DNA of 64,000 nt from Norana najaformis. Taxonomy: Eukaryota; Annelida; Clitellata; Crassiclitellata; Hormogastridae. The stretch is taken from assembly GCA_964023275.1 (NCBI GenBank), contig OZ029929.1, positions 248,001 through 312,000 on the forward strand. The letters are read 5' to 3'. The notes under the pieces are model-generated. The model was not told the DNA's origin and ran no database searches. It saw nothing but the letters and a program-made list of their open reading frames with translations. The translations under genes were made by a program, and so were the position numbers. Shown one piece after another: positions 23,461 to 35,850 of the stretch (positions within the stretch are counted from its first letter, which is position 1; each line of letters begins with the position of its first letter).

Positions 23461-23779
23461 CAGTAAGCATGAATATATATTTATGCTTGTATGTATGTCT
23501 GTGCGTATGGCGCATGCGCGGATGTCAGATCGTCTATTCTCTTGAGCGGTGACGGCGAAGGAGGAGAATGAGGATTTTTCTAATTCTCGTCGCGTTTTGA
23601 CGGCTCCTCCTCCTCTTCATCCTTATGCACTTTCTCTTCTTCCGATGATGCTACCGCTGCTGCTGCTGAGGCGGAGGAGGCGGGTAGGAGGAGGGGTAGA
23701 GGAAGAGGAGGCTCAGTGCAACCTGGGAGAATTTCGCAGCAATTAGAGTCATTTGACGAAAACAGCCACTGGGACACGG

Positions 23780-23929
23780 CAATGCATGAGAGACAGACAG
23801 ACTGACAGACCAACAGACAGACAGACGGACAGACAGACAGACAGACCGACAGACAGACAGACAGACAGACCGACAGACAGACAGCGTAGAAGGTTTACTA
23901 TAGGAATAAGACTGAAAGATAGGCTGATG

Positions 23930-23961
<32 letters not shown>

Positions 23962-24035
23962 GACAGACAGAGAAAGAGAAAGACATAGAGACACAGACAG
24001 ACAGACAGACAGACAGGGAAAGGGTCAATGAGAGA
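23780..24035. repeat. (GACA)n microsatellite with GACC/GAGA variants
   Basis: A compound GACA repeat of about 250 bp. All six frames read as Thr/Asp/Arg/Gln or Cys/Leu/Ser/Val repeats without protein meaning. Confidence 0.97.
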
Positions 24036-24104
24036 AACAGAGATGGAGATAGGGAAGAATGACTGTAAGACTGTACATGTATTCTCCTAAAATTATTTTT
24101 GTGT

Positions 24105-24240
24105 AAACTGTGGGGGCACGGTATATTGTAACGCGGAGAGCACGGGTTCGAGCCTCCCCGAGACGGTTACTGTGTAGGGACCTTGAGCAAGTCCTTCACT
24201 CACAATTGCTTCGAGCCTCAGATACAGATTTACTGACTTT
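24105..24240 (+). mobile_element. tRNA-derived SINE, family 2
   Basis: GGGGCACGGTATATTGTAAC...GGGTTCGAGCCTCCC, the tRNA-like head with B box, followed by the family tail GGGACCTTGAGCAAGTCC and CACTCACAATTGC. Confidence 0.75.
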
Positions 24241-24659
24241 GCCGCGTAATAAACCCAATAATAATAATTTATGATAATGATGATTATAATAATAATATTA
24301 TTACTACTACTACTACTACTGCTACTACTACTACTACTAATAGTAATAATAATAATTATTACTATTATTCTTTTTATTTTTATTTTTACCCGAGGTACTT
24401 ATGATCCGAAAATTAGAAATTAGGGATTGCGTTGTTCTGGGATGGCTAGTCGTCGGTGATGTCTTGCTCAATGTCAGAAGTGCTGTGAAAAGCGATTGCG
24501 TTGAAACGCTGGATGACCGTCGATAATCGTTGGTAGAGAAAAGTGGTTTCCATGTTTTCGTTCGTAATTTATCACCAAGGCTATTAAGGAAAGCCTGGTT
24601 TGTTTATTGCGCCGAGAGTCTCGAAGGCCAAGGGCACAAAGCAGTAAGCGGGTAAAATG

Positions 24660-24665
24660 GCGGAA

Positions 24666-24728
<63 letters not shown>
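24660..24728. repeat. (TTA)n microsatellite
   Basis: Uninterrupted TTA for about 62 bp. Similar tracts are at 20058-20109, 40678-40728 (AAT) and around 63335-63450. Confidence 0.97.
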
Positions 24729-24729
<1 letters not shown>

Positions 24730-24899
24730 AACGGATGGATTCAAGAAAATCGACAGAAATGCCGCAACTGATAAAACGCGAAACAATCTTTGTCGAGCGA
24801 TAGATAGACAACTCGGCGTTGTTTGCTGATGATAGAGGCTCTCGTCCTTTAGCCAGAAGTGTTCTTGTTTGGCCCTTCTCTGCACTTCTGTCTTAATTC

Positions 24900-26220
24900 C
24901 TAGTTATACTGTAGACAGTGGCCCTATACGACTACACATATTTAATGGGGTCTTTAAGTGAAGTTAAGTATCCCAATATCCCACCAGTGAGACGTAGTAC
25001 AGGCTCTTATTCTTGGGCAGGTCTTGGATATCTAGGGAACCACAATTGGCTGTACACAGACACTCAACGCAGATACGGGACCTTTGGAAAGAAGGATCCC
25101 TTATGCAAAGTATACGCTCCTACGTTAATGACCCTTGGTTCAACCCTTGCGCAGTTATTTCTAGACCGAATACTTAGGGATGTCCGTCGATCGATTTGTA
25201 GATAGACGTTAAGCGCATGCGCGGCTCGTGTACGAGATGTGAGGCTCAATCAGTATGTCATACATCGTTTCGCTATTCAATTACACGCATTCTGATTCCA
25301 CTTCGTTTGCGGCTGGATGAGAAGGGAAAACCCCGCGGCTATTAATAGATGCTTCCCGCTTTGTGGTCACTGTCCAGCGAAGCATGTCACGTGTTTACAT
25401 CTTGATCCTCTTCACCCTCCTCCGTTGAACACTAGACCCCGTCCTTGCATATACACATACATATATGTGTCTGTCTGTCTGTTTGTCTGTCCGTCTGTCT
25501 GTCTGTCTGCATCCGTCCTGCCAGTGTATGTGGCTCCCTTATTCAGCCGACGGCGCCTGTGGTCGAGCTGCCAATCTTCGCTATCTAATAATCGCTAAAC
25601 GGATTCATCTACCCTCCTTCTCTCACTTCATACCTCTTTCTCTTCGTCCTTCTCGCTCTCAACTTTCTGTCTATCTGTTCCTCCTTCTCTCCCTCTTTCC
25701 CTTCGTCCGTGTCTGTCTTTCTCAGGGTCTGTATACCCACCCCCTCTGCGTTGATGATTCGTTCGGCGCCTGATGACCGCTGCAGGGCTGCGTTGAATTC
25801 GATCCGTGGTTCCATGGTCGGCCGCGATGCGTGTAATTTTTCCACGTAGGAGGAGGAGGTGAACACAAGATGGCCGCCGGCGGTGCAGAGCGATGACCGG
25901 ACTCTTGTGTTACAAAGGACAAACAGCTCTGTCTGTCTGTCTGTCTGTCTCTGTCTCTCTTGTCTCTCTCTGTCTCTCTCTCTCTTGCGGTCGACAGATG
26001 GGGACACATGCCAAGGAGGCGGTGACGGACCGACGCGGCGTCCATCATTAGCACACAGCATCCGACCAACCAGCATCCATTGACCGTCCATCCATTATAC
26101 CGGACGACGAGGACGACACGACTACTGTCTATATATAGATTCCGATCTATGCTTGGGACAACGGCACTGACCATCCAGGCTCCTTTTAATCAGACACAAT
26201 CTGTATTACACAGTCTATGC
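24900..26220. other. Intergenic DNA with TCTG/TCTC tracts, no gene recognised
   Basis: TCTG repeats occupy about 25465-25512 and TCTG/TCTC about 25930-25985. Overlapping frames of 95-160 codons at 24918-25205 and 25609-26174 are low-complexity or lack any recognisable domain. Confidence 0.5.
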
Positions 26221-26229
26221 TACGCGTGG

Positions 26230-26368
26230 ACAGACATACGGCATACGGAGAGAAAGAGATAGAGATAGAGAGACAGAGAGAAAGAGAGACATAGAGACAG
26301 AGAATGAGAGACACACAGAGAGAGAGAGTGAGATCTATAGATTAGATAGATAGATTAGATAGATAGAT

Positions 26369-26432
<64 letters not shown>

Positions 26433-26433
26433 T

Positions 26434-26520
<87 letters not shown>

Positions 26521-26760
26521 AGATAAATTGCGAGAGAGAAATTGAGAGATAGAGGGGAAGGAGAGAGGGAGAAAGTGAGAGGGAGAGAGAGATAGTGAGA
26601 ATGACAAAGTTGGAGAGACAGAGGGGGGAACGAGGCAGGCACAGACACAGAACGAAAGAGAGACAGACAGACACAGAGCGAGCGAGAGAGAGGCAGACAT
26701 ACAGAGAGAGGAGTGCGAGAGATAGAGAGAGAGACACAGGGAGAGAGAGCAGAGTGTCGT
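26230..26760. repeat. (GATA)n/(GACA)n/(GA)n compound microsatellite
   Basis: GATA repeats run from about 26340 to 26520, interrupted by a GACA block at 26400-26430, and are flanked by GAGA-rich DNA to 26750. GATA/GACA (Bkm-like) arrays of this size are unusual inside gene-dense DNA. Confidence 0.97.
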
Positions 26761-27026
26761 TGTGATTGTTGCCCTAGGGAGATATTTGATGAAGACCATT
26801 GAAGTCCACGGTGGTCGCCAGGGGTCAGGCGTTCATTGTGTCCAGCGCCACCGCCGTCTCCATTCTCTTCAGCAGCCAAAGCATCTTCATCGATGGACGC
26901 ACGGATGGACAGAACGAGAGACAGTCGGACACACATACTGACCATGTTTGTCTATCAGTTTGTCTATCTGTCTCTCCGTCTGCATGTCTAGCATGTCTAT
27001 CTGCTTTGCCTGCCTGCCTGCCTGCC

Positions 27027-27057
<31 letters not shown>

Positions 27058-27489
27058 TGGCCTGACCCATAGATCAGAGCACGTGTCCATTGACCGGCCG
27101 ATCGTTGGCTCCTCATCACAGCGACTCCTCCTCATCAGAAGCCGATATTCAATGGAGCGGAATCGATGCCACGTCCTCCTCATCCTCCTGCTCCTCCTCA
27201 GCCTCCGTCAGATACTCTTTCGACGCATCCCTCGAATAGCATCTCCGATCGCCAGTGACACAAAGGCGCTCAGACGCACTCATCACCTTCCTCTGCAGCC
27301 AAATGAAATTCCTGCAGCGCACTGACCACTCTCTCGCTCTCTCGGTCATTCTCGGAGCTTAAACCGACCGCCGTCCTTCCTCCCATCCTCCCTCCCTCCA
27401 TCCGCCTTTTAATATTCGTCTCGGCTTTATGTAGCGCCTTTGCAACCTTTTCATTGCATCCAGCTCACTTAATCCGCCGACGCCGTCGT

Positions 27490-27818
27490 CGCCGTTTCAT
27501 TGGCTTCGCATTCGCGACAGAGAGACGGACAGAAAGACAGGTAGACAGACTGACAGAAAGACAGACAGACGGAAAGACAGACAGACAGACTGACAGAAAG
27601 ACAGACAGACAGAAAGATAGACAGACAGACTAAGTGAATTTAATAAGTAAATAATTGATTAAGTTCCAAAGAGAATGAGCGAGAAGGAACCAAGAAGGTA
27701 GAGAAAGGTAAATTTGTGTTAGTTTTTGTGTGTGCATGCTAGTGTGTGTATGTGTGCGAGTAAGAGAGAGAATAAGAGAGGAAAAGAGAGAGAGAAGGAG
27801 AGAGAGAGATTGAGAGAG

Positions 27819-27872
<54 letters not shown>
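27490..27872. repeat. GACA and GA microsatellites
   Basis: A degenerate (GACA)n tract lies at about 27518-27635 and a (GA)n tract at 27765-27872. A further TCTG/CTGC tract is at 26950-27058. Confidence 0.95.
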
Positions 27873-27876
<4 letters not shown>

Positions 27877-28789
27877 CAGAGGGCTAAATCAAGTGAGCGT
27901 CTCGTCGTATATTAATTTCTTTTCGGGGTTGATAATCCAGGACGAGGGAAGACTATTTGTCGACACTTTGATGCGTGGCCGTTGAGTGTTTGTGTCTACA
28001 ATGAGACGAAAAGAGTTGATATCCGCAAGGCATGTCTGTTTTGATGACGCTGGCGCTATATAAAAAGAGACTACAGCCGCCCATATTAGTCCAAGATCAC
28101 TGTCCTGTAGCAGACATATTGAAGAGGGGAGGGTGAGGGTTAGTAGGAGGAGAAGGAATAGGAAGAGGAGGAGGAGAGGATCCCGTCTCAAATGACTCGC
28201 GACCAATCTAAGACCGTTTAGGACGTTTGTAAGACGGGTCGGACAATGGGTGTCGACCAGATTCTGTCCCTTGTAAAATATAATCCCACATGCGTGGATT
28301 CCATTTTAGGATTTCCCTTTTCTGTTTTTAGCACCTTTATAGGTTTATGTTTATAGCATTATGTTTGTAGCACCAGGGTGGGGGTGGGGGAGAAAGGAAA
28401 TGGGACAGTAAATGTCTCCAAAAGACTCTGTTGTTCAACTGCCCACCATGCCACCTTCACGAGGTCCCTCTGTTCTCGAAAACAGTGCTTGGTGGACGAC
28501 CGAGTCCTCGCCGGTATCTGCGAGTGCCCAGGAGCGAAGTGCCTGAAGGATGGATGATGGAGCTCGTCAACGCTAGAAGATGGTTTCTCGCTAAAAACAA
28601 CGAGAGGAAGGCAACAGGAGACGACATCTCTACAAATCCCGAGTACACGAACGACGGGGTCACTAGAGAAGCAAGAAAAAGCGTAAACGACTCGAAAAGA
28701 TCTTCGACGGAGAGAGTCGCGTTCGGCAGGGGAGGGAACAAGGCCTCTTCGGTCGTAAACCAGCGAAATCCTTGAAAAGAGACAATTCA

Positions 28790-29545
28790 CGTATGGACAT
28801 GGAATGTCCGAACAATGTTAAGACTTGGAAAGCTTGCAAAGGTGGCTGAAGAGATGAGAAGGACAGGCTTGGATATGATGGGGCTTTTCAGAGGGAAGAT
28901 GGAGGGAGGATGGAGATTTCATAAACGAGAGGGTCAGAATAACACACTCTGGAGGAGGAAAGATTCAAAACGGCGTTGCCATAGTGATGAAGGAGAAGAG
29001 TGCCAAATGTGTATCCAAGACTGAAAGGCATTGTATGCAAGACAGCGTATACAAGATTGAAAGGCAGGGAGGCAGGATGCTCAAGGTAACAATATGAGCC
29101 ATTGTAAGAATACATGTGGACATTGTAATAATACATGCCCACCACGACACATGAAGAGGAAAATATAGACACTATTCATGAGATGATTGAGGAAGCATTG
29201 GATGGAACTAAAGGAACAGACTATGCAGTTGTAATGTGTGACTGGAATGCAGTGGTTGGAGAGGGTGCAGACTGAAGATATATTGGAAAATACCGTCTGG
29301 GGAAAATAAACAGCAGAGGAGACAAACTAGTGGAATTTTGTAGGCAAAGGGAACTGTTTGTGACTGGTTCCAGCACGAGGAAAGACGCAGGTACATGTGG
29401 AAAGCACCGGGAGATGTAGCACGCTACCACCTGTGCTATATCATGGCTCGGCTAAGATTCAGAAACAGCGTCAAAAACTCTAGAACAATACCAGGAGCTG
29501 ATGCCGACACAGACCACAACTCGGTAGCCATGAAGGTCCACCTCC
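28790..29545 (+). mobile_element. RTE-like retrotransposon, part 1: endonuclease domain (frameshifted)
   Basis: At 28790-28860 the translation reads VWTWNVRTMLRLGKLAKV, the start of the apurinic-type endonuclease of RTE-like elements. Near 29400-29530 it reads SPGDVAR-like then PGADADTDHNSVAMKV, its C-terminal DxDH box. Several frameshifts lie between. The element continues after an insertion at 29546-30960. Confidence 0.8.
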
Positions 29546-30960
29546 AAGAGTTTGGAACTATTTGCAGTTTATGCAGGTCCCTCTTTGCAATGCCAGTCTG
29601 AAGTGGTTACAGTAGTCAAGCCTGCTGGAAACCAATGCATTAGCTAGTGAGACCAAGACCGTATGAGGAAAAAGAGATCTGATTCTACGAATATCCCGTA
29701 TGTGCAAATGAACTGATTTGCACTTGGCGCCTACATGAGTAGAAAATGACATAGTGGAGTCAAATATTACACATAGACTGCGTGCACAGTCAGTACAATT
29801 GACAAGCAAGCCACCCAGCTGAATGGATGAGGTAACGAAATTTGTGGAGTTGTTGGCTAGTGCCTAGAAGAAGGAATTCAGTCTGTGAGGGATTCAGAAG
29901 AAGCTTGTTACTATAGCCATCCAAGACTATACTTCGTCAAAAACTGAAGCAAATCGTTGGAGAGCACGATTACATGTACAACTGGAGAGGAGACCGGAAA
30001 GGTCAAACCAGTGTTCGAGGCGACGAAGGAATATGACATGATCAACAGTATCAAAAGCGGCAGATAGGTCAAGAAGAATGAGAGCAGTTACTTTTCCTTG
30101 GTCCATGGAGTTGATTATGTGGTTGTGAACGGCAATTAGTGCGGTTTTAGTGGAATGGTATTTGCGGTAGGTAGATTGGAAGGGAAGGTACAGGTTATGC
30201 GATGAAAGGTCATTGCGCAGACGACTGGCAACTACTTTTCCCTGGATTTTGGAAATAAAATTGATAGTAGAGGTGTTGATAGATCATCGTGACAAAGAGA
30301 TGGCTTTTTCAGAAGAGGGTAAACCACGGCATGAGCGAAACAGGTGGAGAAGCAGCCTTCAGCAAGAGATAAGTTGACAATGGAGGTGATGACTGGGCCC
30401 GAGAAGTCGAAGCATTCTTTTAGAAGGGCGGTAGGAGTAGCGTCCAAGGCACATTGTTTATCAGAAGATGCAAAAATGAGATTACGAATCTTAGCCAGGG
30501 TTGTTGGTTGGATTAGACTGAGAACCGCGGCGGAGAAATGCGATATGATAGGCCACTGGAGGAAGAAACGTTGGAAAACTTAAGTCTCTGGGTAGAGATC
30601 TTGTCGGAAAAGAATTGCAGGAACCTGTCGGGAAGGGAAGAATGTGATGAGGAGCTAGGTACTATATTGCAGTTGCCATGGTGCAGAATCCTGTTCACCG
30701 CCTGCCATAACAACTTAGGAGAAGAGGAGCATACAGAGACCAGATGAGACTAGTAGGTGGATTTCGCAGCTGAGACAAGTTTGCGGACATTACGTCACTG
30801 GAGCTTAAATTTGAGAATGTGAGAAGGTACAGTCGATGGGAGCGTCGCTAACACCTCTCGGGCCGGCTACGCAGCCTTCTAGCAGTGGCACTGTCTAAGT
30901 TGTACCAATGTTGGGAAAGTCGTGCTGCAACTCTCTTAGACTTAGCCGAAATGGGCTTAT
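29546..30960 (-). mobile_element. CR1/L2-like retrotransposon fragment inserted antisense into the RTE-like element
   Basis: Minus-strand frames give a post-endonuclease linker (30513-30713), a pre-RT block with ALLKECFDFSGPVITSIVNL and PLLKKPSL (30232-30447), and the post-RT region with GVIFDSTMSF-like LCVIFDSTMSFSTHV and VSSRLDYCN (29558-29809). The order and motifs are CR1/L2-type. Both ends are truncated and frames are broken. Boundaries are approximate. Confidence 0.75.
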
Positions 30961-31510
30961 CAGAAATCTGAAGGAATAGATAGCATAGCGGCAGAAATGC
31001 TAAAAAATCTGGGTGAGAAATCAGTGATGGAGTTAGAAAGGCTTTGCCAAGATATATACACATCTAGAGTATGGCCAGAAGACTTTTTGCAGACCATCAT
31101 AATTCCACTCAAAAAGAAACCAAACACCACGGCTTGCGACGATCACCGTACTGTTAGTCTTCTCACTCATGCTTCAAGGATTACATTACCAATTCTAACA
31201 AAGAAAGTCCTTGCTAAGCCAGAAGCAATTTATTGCTTGAACGATGATCAGTTTGGATTCAGAAAGGGCAGAAGAACAAGGGACGCTATTGGAGCCTTAA
31301 GAGTGCTGACAGAGGGGCGTTGTCAACATGGCCAGGATGTGTATATTATGTGGACCATGAATATGCATTTGACAGAGTCGACTGAAGAAGCTACTGCAGG
31401 CACTCAGACGACTGGAAATGGATTGGAGGGATAGAAGGCTTATAGGAAATCCATACCTGGGCCAGAAAATACGGATTAAAATAGATGGAGAATATTCAGA
31501 ACCCGCTGAA
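30961..31510 (+). mobile_element. RTE-like retrotransposon, part 2: start of RT domain
   Basis: The frame at 30997-31434 encodes ELERLCQDIYTSRVWPEDF, IIPLKKKPNTTACDDHRTVS and NDDQFGFRKGRRTRDAI, the first RT blocks of RTE-like elements, followed by frameshifts. It resumes after the MULE insertion. Confidence 0.85.
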
Positions 31511-32306
31511 GGTAACAGGACAATAACCCCCGACAATTACCCCCCGGACAATAACCCCCGGACAATAACCCCCGGACAATAACCCCCCATGCAAAAGAAA
31601 CGGACAGTTACCCCCTGTACTGATACAGTACATACAGTAAAGAGTAGACATGAAAGACTTACCATACATCAAAAACTAATTATTACACAATTATTAGACA
31701 ACTGGGCAGAGAGTAGACATGAAAGAATTACCAAACATCTAAAACTAAATATTGGACAATTATTAGACAATTGGGCAGAACGAACAATTCGGTTGAAGGC
31801 TGGCACAGAAGTTTTCAGTCGAACGTCGGCAGTTTTCATCCAACCATTTGGAAGTTCATTGGATTTATTCAAAGAGAACAAGCATTACAGCAAGTTCACT
31901 GCAGCCAATTTCTGGCTGGTCACCCATCAGAACCTCCAAGGAAGAAGTATGCTGACTCCAATGCACGGATTTTGGCCGTCATTAGCAACTACAATGAGCG
32001 CAATGTTCTTGACTATCTACGTCGAATAGCTCACAACCTTTCCTTTTAAGTTCAATAAACTAATAAACAATAAACAGCATTTTCTGTTGCACATTTAATT
32101 TCCTACTGTGACGTTGCATGGTTCTCCAATATATGTCTAATAAATTAATATATAAACTGTATGATTAATATACATTATTTGTATATTTATATAATTAATA
32201 TATCAGTATAGGGGGTTACTTTCCGGGGGGTTATTTGCATGGGGGGTTATTGTCCGGGGGTTATTGTCCGGGGGGTAACTGTCCGGGGGGTTATTCTCCT
32301 AGAAGC
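31511..32306 (+). mobile_element. Mutator-like (MULE) DNA transposon, internally deleted, with 9-bp target duplication
   Basis: The element is bounded by a perfect 9-bp duplication, CCCGCTGAA at 31502-31510 and 32307-32315. Both ends are inverted arrays of a GGACAATAACCCCC unit (31517-31586 on one side, about 32210-32298 complemented on the other). Removing element plus one duplication restores an uninterrupted RT segment in the host RTE-like element (EYSEPAE joined to LGRGVRQGCPLSP). Inside, 31771-32049 encodes the C-terminal part of a MULE transposase (NNSVEGWHRSFQSNVG, then IWKFIGFIQREQALQQ). The 9-bp duplication is the usual MULE length. The 5' part of the transposase is absent. Confidence 0.88.
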
Positions 32307-33225
32307 CCCGCTGAACTAGGCAGAGGAGTGAGACAAGGGTGCCCATTGTCGCCACTACTCCAACATCTACATAGAAGAGCTTATCCGAGAGGCATTAGAA
32401 GATATGGAAGAAGGAATACAGGTCGGAGGCAGACTGGTGAAGGCTAGCCTGTAAGATTCCCAGATTACCAAGCGATGTTGTCGGGTAGTCAGGAGGGTCT
32501 GCAAAGAATGATGGACCGTCAGCACATCATATAAATCTAGTCTGGTATGAAAATAAATATAAGAAAGACAAAGATCATGAGGATAAGTAAAGGAGAACAA
32601 AGATTAGTAAGAATAAACATCAACGGAGAGGAATATAAAACAAGTTAAGGAATTTTGGTACCAGAGGAGCGTTGTCACGCAAGATGCAAAATGCCACAAA
32701 GAAATATAAAGAACAACATTGGGCAAACACGCATTCTCAAAGCAAAAATAATTACTGAAAGGTGAAATGAAAAAGAACTTAAAGAAACGAATGGTTAAAG
32801 CTCTGATGTAGAGCGGGGTGTTGTATGGATACAAAACATGGACTAGGGGAATGGAGAACATCAAGCGATTGGAGGCCTTAGAAATGCGGATTTGGCGGAG
32901 GATGGAAAAGTTACAGTAGTTGGATGGAGGGCATAACAAACGAGGAAGTGCTGAGAAGAGCTGGGGAAGAAAGACCTATGATAGCTACAATAAGGGTGTG
33001 ACAGAGAAAATCGATTGGTGACATATTGAGAGAAAACTCACGCGAGAAACGTCACTGAGTGCAGAATGGAGGGGAGGAAGAAAACTGGAAGACCCACACA
33101 GATGCTGCTGGATTGGATGATGACGGACGGATACAGCAGGCTGAAAGAAGAAGCTTAGCACCGAGAGTGGTGGTGTCATTGGACGTTTCAACCTGCCAGA
33201 GGGCAGAGAACCAGAAGAAGAAGAG
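32307..33225 (+). mobile_element. RTE-like retrotransposon, part 3: rest of RT and C-terminus
   Basis: LGRGVRQGCPLSP at 32310-32355 is the RT block following 31510. NIYIEELIREALEDM comes next in a shifted frame, then a decayed catalytic FADD-like box near 32460. The C-terminal GRKTGRPTQMLLDWMM region is near 33075-33130. It ends in an AGAAGA-rich tail near 33215. It contains many stops. Confidence 0.8.
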
Positions 33226-33469
33226 AAGTTGGGAAGTTTATAGCACCGTTTTATTGAAGCTTAGAAGTAGTGTTTTTTACAGCGCAGTTACTGCACCTGT
33301 CTTAAGTCGAAATGGGTGTTCGATTGCATCGAGGGAAACAGCATTCTTTGCAGCACTGAATAATCTTCGAGATTCTGCAAAGACTTTCCTCTAAATTCAG
33401 AAGACGATCCAGTCTTCATCTAATTCCGGGATTTTCATTTGAAATTTCGCACCTCAAAATATCTTCAGG

Positions 33470-33660
33470 CCCTATTGGCGCCTCTGAGCATGAGGATCCA
33501 GGTCCGCGTTCCGGTCGTGGCTTATTTCACAGATTTGAATCTCGGGCTAGCACAATCCGTACACGGACCTAACATGGCGTGGCGCCTATTCAAACGGGCA
33601 GCGCTGGTGAAGGACCTAATCCGGTTAATTTATTGATAACTGAGCATTTATCCTCTGTTC
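33470..33660 (+). repeat. Dispersed repeat family D
   Basis: The block CAAACGGGCAGCGCTGGTGAAGGACCTAAT with GGCTAGCACAATCCGTACAC recurs at 35885-36060 (plus), 38025-38180 (minus) and 44800-44950 (plus). It is probably the 3' end of an unidentified retroelement. Confidence 0.6.
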
Positions 33661-34009
33661 CTACGGTTTCACAGTCTACTTCTTCTCTGCAGGCATCGTG
33701 TATGCAACGGCGGATTCTGGTTAGGGTAGCCTGCCACGCATACCCCCCTTTAAACTGAGATGGGCCATGTCATGAGTGGCTCCCTGGTTTGGCCTTTGCG
33801 TGCACGTGGTGAGTCTTGACTTAGTGGACCGGACGACCTGTCGGCTGAAGCGCAGACGATGAGAAAATCTTTAGCGCATGGGGACTACGTGGCAAAAATA
33901 ACGCGTCAACTGACTGCTTCTTATGCTGGCGACACCAAACGTCAGCTTTTGCAGTTTTTCGCTGACCGAGTTTCCCATTCACATAACGGTACACAACTAA
34001 AAGAGGAAG

Positions 34010-34245
34010 CTTTCGTACTTCGGGCATGTGCTACGAAAGAGTGGAACTGCCTGGAGAAAGAGGTCATTCAAGGCACAATTCCTGGATCCCGAGCTCGAGA
34101 AGACCCACGTTGGCATGGATCGATAACACCAAGTCGTGGACTGAATTATCGTCCGACCAGTTATTACAAGAGACAAGGGACAGAAGCATATGGGACAAAA
34201 TTGTCCCTAGTGCAGCCAGTCCTCGGTTCAAGGACGGTTCAAGAC
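34010..34245 (+). mobile_element. RTE-like 3' end fragment
   Basis: Carries ATTCCTGGATCCCGAGCTCG, the ATGGATCGATAACACCAAGT block and the AAGGACGGTTCAAGACAAGA tail of the RTE-like 3' end. Confidence 0.75.
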
Positions 34246-34399
34246 AAGATAAGACGTTTACTTCATGAGGTATTATAAGAGTCTTTCATCTTTTCTGAGG
34301 CAGTTGCGAAAACTGATACACCAACATAAAATTTAGTCAACACCATATTGAGCGCGTTATTTTGTCACTTCCACAGTCCGCTTTACCAACGGGTGAATG

Positions 34400-34495
34400 T
34401 GCGATTCGACGTGGAAACGACGCTTTGGGAATCGAACCTCGGTCGCTAAGCGCTAGAATTCCGACGCCTTTCCACTTAGCCGAAGCCGCCATGCA
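34400..34495 (-). mobile_element. tRNA-like sequence (SINE head or tRNA pseudogene)
   Basis: The minus strand reads GGCTTCGGCTAAGTGGAAAG (A-box-like) and, about 45 nt on, the B box GAGGTTCGATTCCC. The acceptor stem does not pair well, so it is not called a working tRNA. Confidence 0.45.
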
Positions 34496-34639
34496 TGCAG
34501 GGCAGAGGTCTAATGTCGTTGCTCGCTAGGTGGTGTCGTAGGCCGGCTCTGTATTATCGCTCAGTTGGACAGATTCGATTCTGTTAAGGCGTTGGGTCTG
34601 GATCGCTAAAGAGCCTGACTGAGCGACTCCTAATGGCTC

Positions 34640-35700
34640 CATTTGGCACTGATCAGTTCCACGTTCCACCCCTCGGCATCTCCCTCTCTCTTACACCCTT
34701 CTTATTATATTCCATCGGGGCACTCAGCATCAATCACTGGATCATTTCAAGTCATGGACTTTTCTAGGAGATGTCTCCTAACACCAGAGACTAACGTCAT
34801 CACCAGACACTGCAAGTGCTGCCTCCACTGCACTGTCTTTTACTAATGACACCAGCACGGGCGGCTTTTAATTAAAGCCAGACAATCGGTGTCGTTTTTG
34901 CTGTCAGCAGTAATGCTTGACTGTCGGCCACAGCCCACAGCTGATGTACATTACATACTAGACACGGCACATGACTGTAGAAGGCCTCTAGAGGCGCTAT
35001 ATAAGATGTTCAGATACAGAGAAGCTTACCAGATTCTCTTCGGAAAAGTGGCGCAAAATTGAATTAATTTTCAAGAATCGTGGCCACATCTAGCGGCCAA
35101 TATCATCATCACCGTCATAGTCGTCGTCTTCGGCGCAACAAAGAACAGAGATCAAGCCAATCACATCCGGCGACATTCTCAGGACCAACCGGATGTCATG
35201 TAGCCTCTCGCCCGCCCCAGTGGTTAGACTGTTTGCCCAGCTATCGTAAAGACTGAGGTGCAAACCTAGCAGACTTTCCGGTCTTCTGTTTCATTATCGC
35301 CACCTAGCGAACTCAACTACAAATGAATGTATCAGATCTACAGCTGATGGAAGAGAAGTAGTAGGATGAGGCAGTTGGCTGGTCACATGCCCCCAATAGC
35401 TGAGACCGAAATAAAGAAGTCGTTAACAGTTCATATCTAGCTGTTTAGACGGATACGGATTGATTGGTTCGAATAACCACACTCTGTCTGGCAGCTCATT
35501 CTGTATCGCCCTAAAACTTTGTCCCTAAACCATTACAGTATTATACGCAACCCTCCCTCAAATTCAACGACAGACTGAATACGGCTTAATCACCTGACCA
35601 AAATGGCCCTTGCCCTGACACACATTCAGTCAAATAGGTAAACACAGCTAATAATCATATGTTTGGCAGAGCATGATCGTTCGCGTTTCAGTTGTGGCTT
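34640..35700. other. Intergenic, no gene or clear repeat seen
   Basis: Ordinary-complexity DNA with only short open frames. A poorly matching tRNA-like patch lies near 35218-35280. Confidence 0.4.
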
Positions 35701-35704
35701 ATTT

Positions 35705-35850
35705 TTTCGTTATCGTAATCCCGAGATGTCTATAGCGACCAACGAAAGCCACGTCACGGGGTCCAGCTTATTCGCAGGCAATCAGTCAAAACAAAATCGA
35801 TAGGCAAAAGTGTTCGGTTCCAGGTCAAGATCCAAGAGTCAGGCAGAGAG
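35705..35850 (-). mobile_element. CR1/L2-like 3' UTR fragment (family A)
   Basis: Same block as 6920-7110: TCGTAATCCCGAGATGTCTA, CCAACGAAAGCCACG, GGTTCCAGGTCAAGATCCAA. Confidence 0.65.

Noticed and set aside
23651-24031. Cys/Leu/Ser/Val-rich and Thr/Asp/Arg-rich ORFs
   Set aside because: Translations of a GACA microsatellite; the same holds for frames at 26342-26945, 26799-27325, 16449-16822 and 59603-59906.
28431-28790. Overlapping 114-143 codon ORFs just upstream of the RTE-like endonuclease
   Set aside because: Possibly 5' sequence of the element, but no motif supports either strand as coding.
34400-34495. Functional tRNA gene
   Set aside because: A and B boxes are visible but acceptor and anticodon stems do not pair, so it is listed as a tRNA-derived repeat. 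The same applies to 36198-36263 and 45957-46027.
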